From Treponema sp. (GTDB lineage: Bacteria > Spirochaetota > Spirochaetia > Treponematales > Treponemataceae), in assembly GCA_003447785.1 (NCBI GenBank), contig DLYJ01000231.1, positions 1 to 24,459 of the forward strand: a stretch of 24,459 nt of DNA. The letters run 5' to 3'. Position numbers and translations under genes: made by a program. Within the stretch, counting starts at the first letter, position 1; each line of letters starts with the position of its first letter. Shown piece by piece: positions 23,715-24,459 of the stretch. The notes beneath the pieces were generated by a model. It saw nothing but the letters and a program-made list of their open reading frames with translations. It did no database searches and was not told the origin of the DNA.

Positions 23715-24459
23715 ATGGAAAACACAAAAAGAACAGTCACTTGCGGCGATTTGCGCAAGAGCGACGTAGGTAAGACAGTTGTATTGAATGGATGGGTTAG
23801 CCGTACCCGCGACCTTGGTGGTCTTGTTTTTATCAGACTGCGTGACCGTTACGGAATTACGCAGGTTATGATCGGCGAAAAGGCCGGTGATGAAGTTAAA
23901 AAAATCGCTTCATCCCTGAAAAGTGAATATTGTATTGCTGTTCACGGTGTTGTTGCCGCACGCAGCGAAAAAGATATCAACAAAGATATGCCTACAGGCG
24001 AAATCGAAGTTGAAGCAGATGATATCGAAATCTTTACAACAAGCCAGGAACTTCCTTTCAGTATCGAAGAAGTTCGTCAGAAGGACGGTTCCCTCGTTGT
24101 TGCAAATGAAGATCTGCGCTTAAAGTACCGTTACCTGGATCTGCGCCGCGAACCTATGCAGAAGAATATCATTCTCCGCAGTCAGGTTACCTTTGCAACC
24201 CGGGAATACCTGACAAAACAGGGATTTTTGGAAATCGAAACTCCAACCTTTATCAAATCAACTCCTGAAGGAGCCCGGGACTACCTGGTTCCGAGCCGTG
24301 TTCACCCGGGAAAATTTTATTCATTGCCGCAGAGTCCGCAGCTTTACAAACAGCTTTTGATGGTTTCGGGCTTTGACAAATACTTCCAGATTGCACGCTG
24401 TTACCGCGACGAAGATGCCCGCGGCGACCGCCAACCTGAATTTACACAGATTGATATGG
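23715..24459 (+). CDS. aspS: Aspartyl-tRNA synthetase, N-terminal part
   Basis: The first 248 codons of AspRS, which charges tRNA with aspartate; the frame is open to the window edge and the gene continues beyond it. The anticodon-binding OB fold is at about 1-110 (VVLNGWVSRTRDLGGLVFIR within 22-41). The class II catalytic domain follows, with YRYLDLRRE (138-146), motif 1 FLEIETPTF (171-179), STPEGARDYLVPSR (182-195), the aspartate-binding QSPQLYKQ (206-213) and motif 2 YRDEDARGDRQPEF (230-243). This layout fits the bacterial-type AspRS with its GAD insertion further on, outside the window. No ribosome binding site precedes the ATG and a promoter ends 7 nt upstream. Confidence 0.95.
   Translation, partial: MENTKRTVTCGDLRKSDVGKTVVLNGWVSRTRDLGGLVFIRLRDRYGITQVMIGEKAGDEVKKIASSLKSEYCIAVHGVVAARSEKDINKDMPTGEIEVEADDIEIFTTSQELPFSIEEVRQKDGSLVVANEDLRLKYRYLDLRREPMQKNIILRSQVTFATREYLTKQGFLEIETPTFIKSTPEGARDYLVPSRVHPGKFYSLPQSPQLYKQLLMVSGFDKYFQIARCYRDEDARGDRQPEFTQIDM

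Noticed and set aside
1..24459. CRISPR arrays, tRNA or rRNA genes, insertion sequences
   Set aside because: No regularly spaced repeats, cloverleaf-like sequences, rRNA segments, transposase frames or terminal inverted repeats were seen.

Overview
The window reads as chromosomal DNA of a host-associated spirochaete, most likely a gut or rumen Treponema. This is inferred from moderate-to-low GC, the style of the housekeeping proteins, Cys25 lipoproteins, and a mix of PTS enzyme I, c-di-GMP enzymes and an RpiB/LacA-like isomerase. No 16S gene is present, so the genus is a judgement from memory, not a demonstrated fact.

Layout. (1) 1-375: the 3' end of a SpoU/TrmH-type RNA methyltransferase. 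(2) 5412 down to 372, minus strand: a tight four-gene operon of ptsI (PTS enzyme I), der (double GTPase for 50S assembly), a short MerR-type regulator and an Rsm22/METTL17-like methyltransferase-fold protein. It is driven by a good promoter whose -10 box lies only 7 nt before the ptsI ATG. (3) 5584-13845, plus strand: a type I restriction-modification operon, hsdM, KilA-N protein, 69-aa Cys4 protein, hsdS, DUF2971 protein, hsdR. It is the accessory island of the window, is more AT-rich than its neighbours (the DUF2971 gene most of all), and has a G7 tract just upstream of its promoter region. (4) 13970-16664: a YchJ-like SEC-C protein, rlmB-like 23S rRNA 2'-O-methyltransferase, a TauE/SafE-type permease and mntP, probably one transcript from a clear promoter at 13919-13947. 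(5) 16767-20972: a periplasmic sugar-type binding lipoprotein overlapping a membrane Cache-(PAS)-GGDEF diguanylate cyclase, followed by a second, cytosolic GGDEF-(GAF-like) protein with its own very strong promoter. (6) 21599-20964, minus: an RpiB/LacA/LacB-type isomerase convergent with and overlapping the second GGDEF gene. (7) 23405-21741, minus: a 554-aa lipoprotein with bacterial Ig-like domains, ended by a clear hairpin terminator. (8) 23439-23714: a divergent intergenic region with a GC-rich multi-hairpin element. (9) 23715-24459: the 5' part of aspS.

How the parts work together. The restriction operon is a complete defence unit (methylase, specificity subunit, restriction motor) with three accessory proteins carried in the same transcript. 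The binding lipoprotein and the Cache-GGDEF enzyme look like a ligand-to-c-di-GMP sensing pair and not a transporter, since no permease or ABC ATPase accompanies them.

Three genes (ptsI, the second GGDEF gene, aspS) have a -35/17-nt spacer/-10 promoter ending 7-8 nt before an ATG that lacks a Shine-Dalgarno at normal spacing. They are candidates for leaderless mRNAs, in the same window where other genes have classical AGGAGG sites. The other signals worth following are the 69-aa Cys4 protein, the G7 tract before the restriction operon, and the multi-hairpin element before aspS.
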